A program made the position numbers and the translations under genes. This document shows positions 60,043-64,000 of a DNA stretch of 64,000 nucleotides, one piece after another (position 1 is the stretch's first letter; each line of letters begins with the position of its first letter). The notes below the pieces were generated by a model. It was not told the origin of the DNA, did not search any database, and saw only the letters and a program-made list of their open reading frames with translations. Source of the stretch: Thuidium tamariscinum (Eukaryota > Streptophyta > Bryopsida > Hypnales > Thuidiaceae); the NCBI GenBank assembly GCA_947034885.2, contig OX344749.2, positions 12,663,501-12,727,500 of the forward strand. Direction: 5' to 3'.

Positions 60043-63000
60043 GAATATAGGCTTATTATATGGTTGAATGCATTGTAGTGAATTTCTTAATCTATAAAAA
60101 ATATTGTGTTGTTTAGCAATGTTAATTTTATTTTTATTTACAAAGCTTTTGATGACATTGATTGCATGAATGAGTATTTTATTCACAAAATTTTCTTAGT
60201 CAATTCTTCGTAAATTGTAAATTATAGAAGTTTGATGTTCTAGTAAGAAGATTGGTCATCAAGATTTCTTTTGTGTTTTTCATAGGATACCTATGTTGGT
60301 TAAATATGTGTAAATAAGACTTCGTTTCAATCCACTTACAATATACTTCTATATGAAGTCACCAAAGTAAGAAAATTGAAGACAAACTATCAAATTTGAT
60401 AAAGTGTGTACCCAATAAGGTATATAGAAGTTTACAAAGAATGAATTTGAAAGATTGTACATAGTTATCAATCCAAATTTTAGATAATCAAGTGAATGAA
60501 GAATTGTAAAATTGGCCAATATAGTAAATGTTCATTAATTGCTACAAGACAATTAGTTGAGGTTATCTTTCAACAAGTAGAGGATGGTTATCATGTCTCT
60601 CAACATTCAATTGATCACAATTGATAATCATGGTGACCAATTCTTAAACTATTCATATATATTATTATTTTTAATTTAATAATATATATTAATACAACCT
60701 AAGTAAATAATTTCTATTTGAAATAATAACATGAAAATAATGGTGATACTGTGATATGGCCAAATAGTTCAATAAAGTTGAATATACTAACTAATTTTTA
60801 TCACTCATACAAAGGATGAGATCAAGAAAGATGACTTCTTCATCAATTAGAAAATTTGACAACAAGGTATCTCATTCCTTCACTTACTTACATAAAAGTG
60901 AATGTCAATTGTTTTGATTATCGATTTCAACAAAGGCATTAGAAATTCTAACAAACATCTTTGCATGTCTTCAATGTCTAAGGTAGCAACACCAATAACC
61001 ATCAATTTTAGGTTTTTGAACATGATTTCTATTTATAGACATCCAACAAATTATTGGACCCTATTAGAAAGAGAGTCTTAATTCAATGCACTTTCAAATG
61101 TATTATTTGGACATTGTGAGTGTAAGTTGTGAATTTTTAAAGAGCCGACTATGAATGCACCTAATATCAATACCAAGGTTTGATATTCAAATGTAGTATA
61201 TTATTGTAATGACATCTATTTACTTCCCAAGATTTTTCAAGATTTTAGAAGAGATGGTTATGAGTACAGTGAGGGTTATCGGTGTTGCTACCTACTAGCA
61301 CATAGCAGTTTGCACTTTGTGGTATTATTTGTCGTAATTAACCAAGGGGGGGAGGTACAATAAGATAAGCACATAGTCCCTTTGATTAATTAGTATCCTG
61401 CTCTAATAGATAAAGAAATAGAACCAAAAGGTTGTCAAAAATAAAAATTAGATCCATTGCAATACTTTTTCAATATACCACCAATACTTTTTCAGTATAC
61501 TAGAAAGTAATTAGCATGTAGATATCATGTACCAAACATTTGAAGGAAGCCATAATGATCCTTTTACAATGACAATGACATCTTCATGTTTTAACTTTAC
61601 TATGTAAGTTTTGAATGAGAGAAGCAAGATTGTGTTGGAAACAATGGCCATGTATGGAGTTTCTACACGGCCATTCAACATGCAATTAGTCTTCAAGTGC
61701 TCATTTGATGAAAAAATCGAAAAAATTATACTCTTTTGTGTGTATATATTTGATTAAAAAAAAAAGACATTATAGTACAATCATTTTCTAGACTTTGAGG
61801 ATTCATTTATATGTGTGGGTGGCAATTGAAAATTCCAAAACAAGTCATTTCCTAACCTCCTAAATATCCAAGGCACCAAAATCTGGTGTTTACAAAACTT
61901 TGAAGTCAAACCCTAAAAGCCTATTGTCCCCCCTTAGGGTACAATTTGGAGTTCAAGCAAGTTCCAATGACTTCAATTTTTAGTGAAACTTTTTTTTAAA
62001 TTTCTTATAAGATAGGGAAACTTATTAGCTATGTGGGAATATAATTTTAATTTCAATTAGTGTCCAGGAGCAAAAGATTATTTTACAAAAAGCCAAAATT
62101 TCAACTCAGTGGGCCAAAAAAAATCTACAAAGCATTAAAATTAAAATTAAAATTTTTTCATCTTATAGATTATTTTTTTTCCTACATGTGAAGATTTGGT
62201 TCATTCCATTTGGATTAGTTATGTGAAAGTTATGAATAATCTTGTTTTGGGGGTAGTTTAAGTATCTTCTTGAAAAAATTACTAATAGAATTCATTTCTG
62301 AATGCAAATTTCACTATTTTTCAAAAAAAAATTGCTTAAAAAGGTTTAAATTACTTGCTAGAACAATCTCACTATTGGAATTATTGTATTTTGATCCTAT
62401 CTTTAAATTTGAGCTATTAACAATTTATTTTTTTCTTTCAATCTTGGATGTATTGTACTTCTAATTAATAATTTTTTAAATAATGAAAATCAAGCATTTA
62501 AATTTTTTTTTAAATCCTATATACTTTCAACTCAATTATTCAATAGAAATTTTTTTTAACTCAAAGTCTATAGTGCAAAAAATTTCTACAAATGGTAGTC
62601 AAAGTCATCTAAAATTGTCACTTCTTTTATTATATCACTTCTTTTATTAAAGTAAACCAAACATCCATGGATCTTTGAAGACCATATGAAAAGCGCTCAA
62701 TGATTTGATGTAATGTAATATTTCAAAAATAATAAAACCCCTTAAGGACTAACACAGTTTTGACAATGGAGGTTTTCAATGAATTCTAGCACTTTGATAT
62801 TCTTTTGCACACAGAAGTGAATCAATTTTTTTAATTTTAACCTTACCAAAGTAAAAATTACTTTATCTAGTATGCATAAAATGAATTTTAGGAAATTTGG
62901 ACGGTTAAATCTTTAGATTATAACAATTTTGGATGATTAACTTCATAGGCCTAAATTGCAGGTTTTGGAGAAAAAAATTAATAAAAAGATGAATAAATAT

Positions 63001-64000
63001 TTTTTAACCCCCTTAAGAAAAATATTTGGAGTATAAAGCAAATGTTTTATTTTTTTATTTGAAAATTTGAAAAAAAAATCTCTCAAATTTGTACACATTT
63101 TCAAACATGAAGACTAGAAAGTCAATTCCAAGCAAATTGGATCCTACAAAATTCTTAAGAATTTGTATATCGATAAATTTTTGAAATTTTACAACAAATG
63201 TTGTTATCATATTGTTTGGAATGTCTTAAAAGAATTTGAAATCATTTTAATTATTTTGTGTCATTAATTACACTTGATTGAACATTTTATTCAAAAATTG
63301 TTAAAAACAGTCAAGAATTTGAAATTTCTTTTGAAATTTTTTTGGTTTGTATGGATTATAGAATAGAATTGTGTAAGAAAATGTTTTTTTTCCATCCCTA
63401 CTATTCTTTTCATGAAAAACCATTATACTTGCTCTCTTTTCCTACTAGACTACATTCTCGACTACATTTTGTAAATGAATTTTTAACTACTTCTGATATT
63501 GAAAATTAGAGAATTGAAAAATGCAAAAAGTATGTAAACTTCTTTTCATACAAGATCTTAATTCCCAAAATATTCAGATTTGTTTCACCCTTCCAAGAAA
63601 TTGCCATTGAAAACTTTGGAGAGGACACATTGTGTCCTCCTAGTCCTTGAGGGGTTAAGTTAAAGTAAGTGCAATTAAGCTTATTATACTAATTTACATT
63701 GGCCCCTGTCAGACATGGTATAGATGGGATGTTGTATTCTAAGTTAATTACACACTAACCAAGAAAATAAGACCCAAAACAGGTGGCCATTGAGGCAAAT
63801 GTTACTGTTTGACATTAAAAGCTGAAGGCTGCTGGAAAAAAATTACGTCTTTCATTGTACAGCAGTGATCCCAAAACTGGCTAAATTTCGCTCATTTTCT
63901 ACATAATTTTTTCATGCGCTTTGTATAAATTTTTAAAAATCTTTCAAAAATGAACATTTGGCTAAAAACCCAAAATAGGTTCTGAGATCATTGTTGTACA
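57816..64000. other. Gene-free AT-rich DNA
   Basis: Very AT-rich, with poly-A and poly-T runs. Open frames stay below about 100 residues, with AT-driven composition (Ile, Lys, Asn, Phe). No tRNA, rRNA or transposase motif was seen. Confidence 0.6.
59982..60038. repeat. (TA)n microsatellite
   Basis: About 28 uninterrupted AT/TA units. Confidence 0.97.

Noticed and set aside
57816..64000. Retroelement remnants in the AT-rich tail
   Set aside because: No reverse transcriptase, integrase or gag motif and no long terminal repeat pair seen; the short frames are AT-driven.

Overview
The window is nuclear DNA from a land plant. It holds STRUBBELIG-type receptor kinase, HOTHEAD-type GMC oxidoreductase, protein-only RNase P and (probably) plastid-protein genes, all with GT-AG introns, scattered in AT-rich DNA full of small terminal-inverted-repeat elements. 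A vasohibin-type gene, a family known mainly from animals and protists, makes a non-seed lineage (moss, liverwort, lycophyte or fern) my best guess. That is inference, and I cannot name a species.

Layout. 1-11,000: no gene I can defend; three same-length copies of a 273-bp TA-flanked MITE family (the third is at 39.2 kb), a 220-bp MITE with about 50-bp inverted ends, a MITE of the CATAAGAGG family, a 21-bp tandem repeat and small hairpins. 11,025-13,102: a tRNA-Gly(CCC) and a three-exon gene for a small protein with a transit-peptide-like N-terminus, both on the minus strand. 13,100-19,100: repeats, including a ~1.5-kb insertion and a ~1.7-kb palindrome with a MITE in one arm only. 19,100-22,290: gene-like fragments and the presumed upstream region of the next gene. 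22,300-27,474: a vasohibin-like gene of about ten exons, with Ser where the catalytic Cys is expected and a long polyQ/basic C-terminal exon. 27,500-33,800: Stowaway-like elements in opposite orientation around a 726-bp element, then another MITE. 33,848-36,506: GMC oxidoreductase. 36,500-40,800: MITEs and tandem repeats, then the leader of the next gene. 40,824-45,604: protein-only RNase P with an unusual C-terminal repeat tail. 47,127-54,703 (minus): STRUBBELIG-family LRR receptor kinase, 16 exons. 54,700-64,000: a Tourist-like MITE and AT-rich DNA without genes.

The genes do not form a pathway or operon; this is an ordinary plant gene neighbourhood. The RNase P gene and the receptor kinase are convergent. 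The strongest candidate for something undescribed is the vasohibin-like gene: fold landmarks, His and Ser of the triad are present but the nucleophile position reads Ser. Exon models were built by hand from splice sites, reading phase and family resemblance; every exon phase was checked to be compatible, but no search or transcript data were available.
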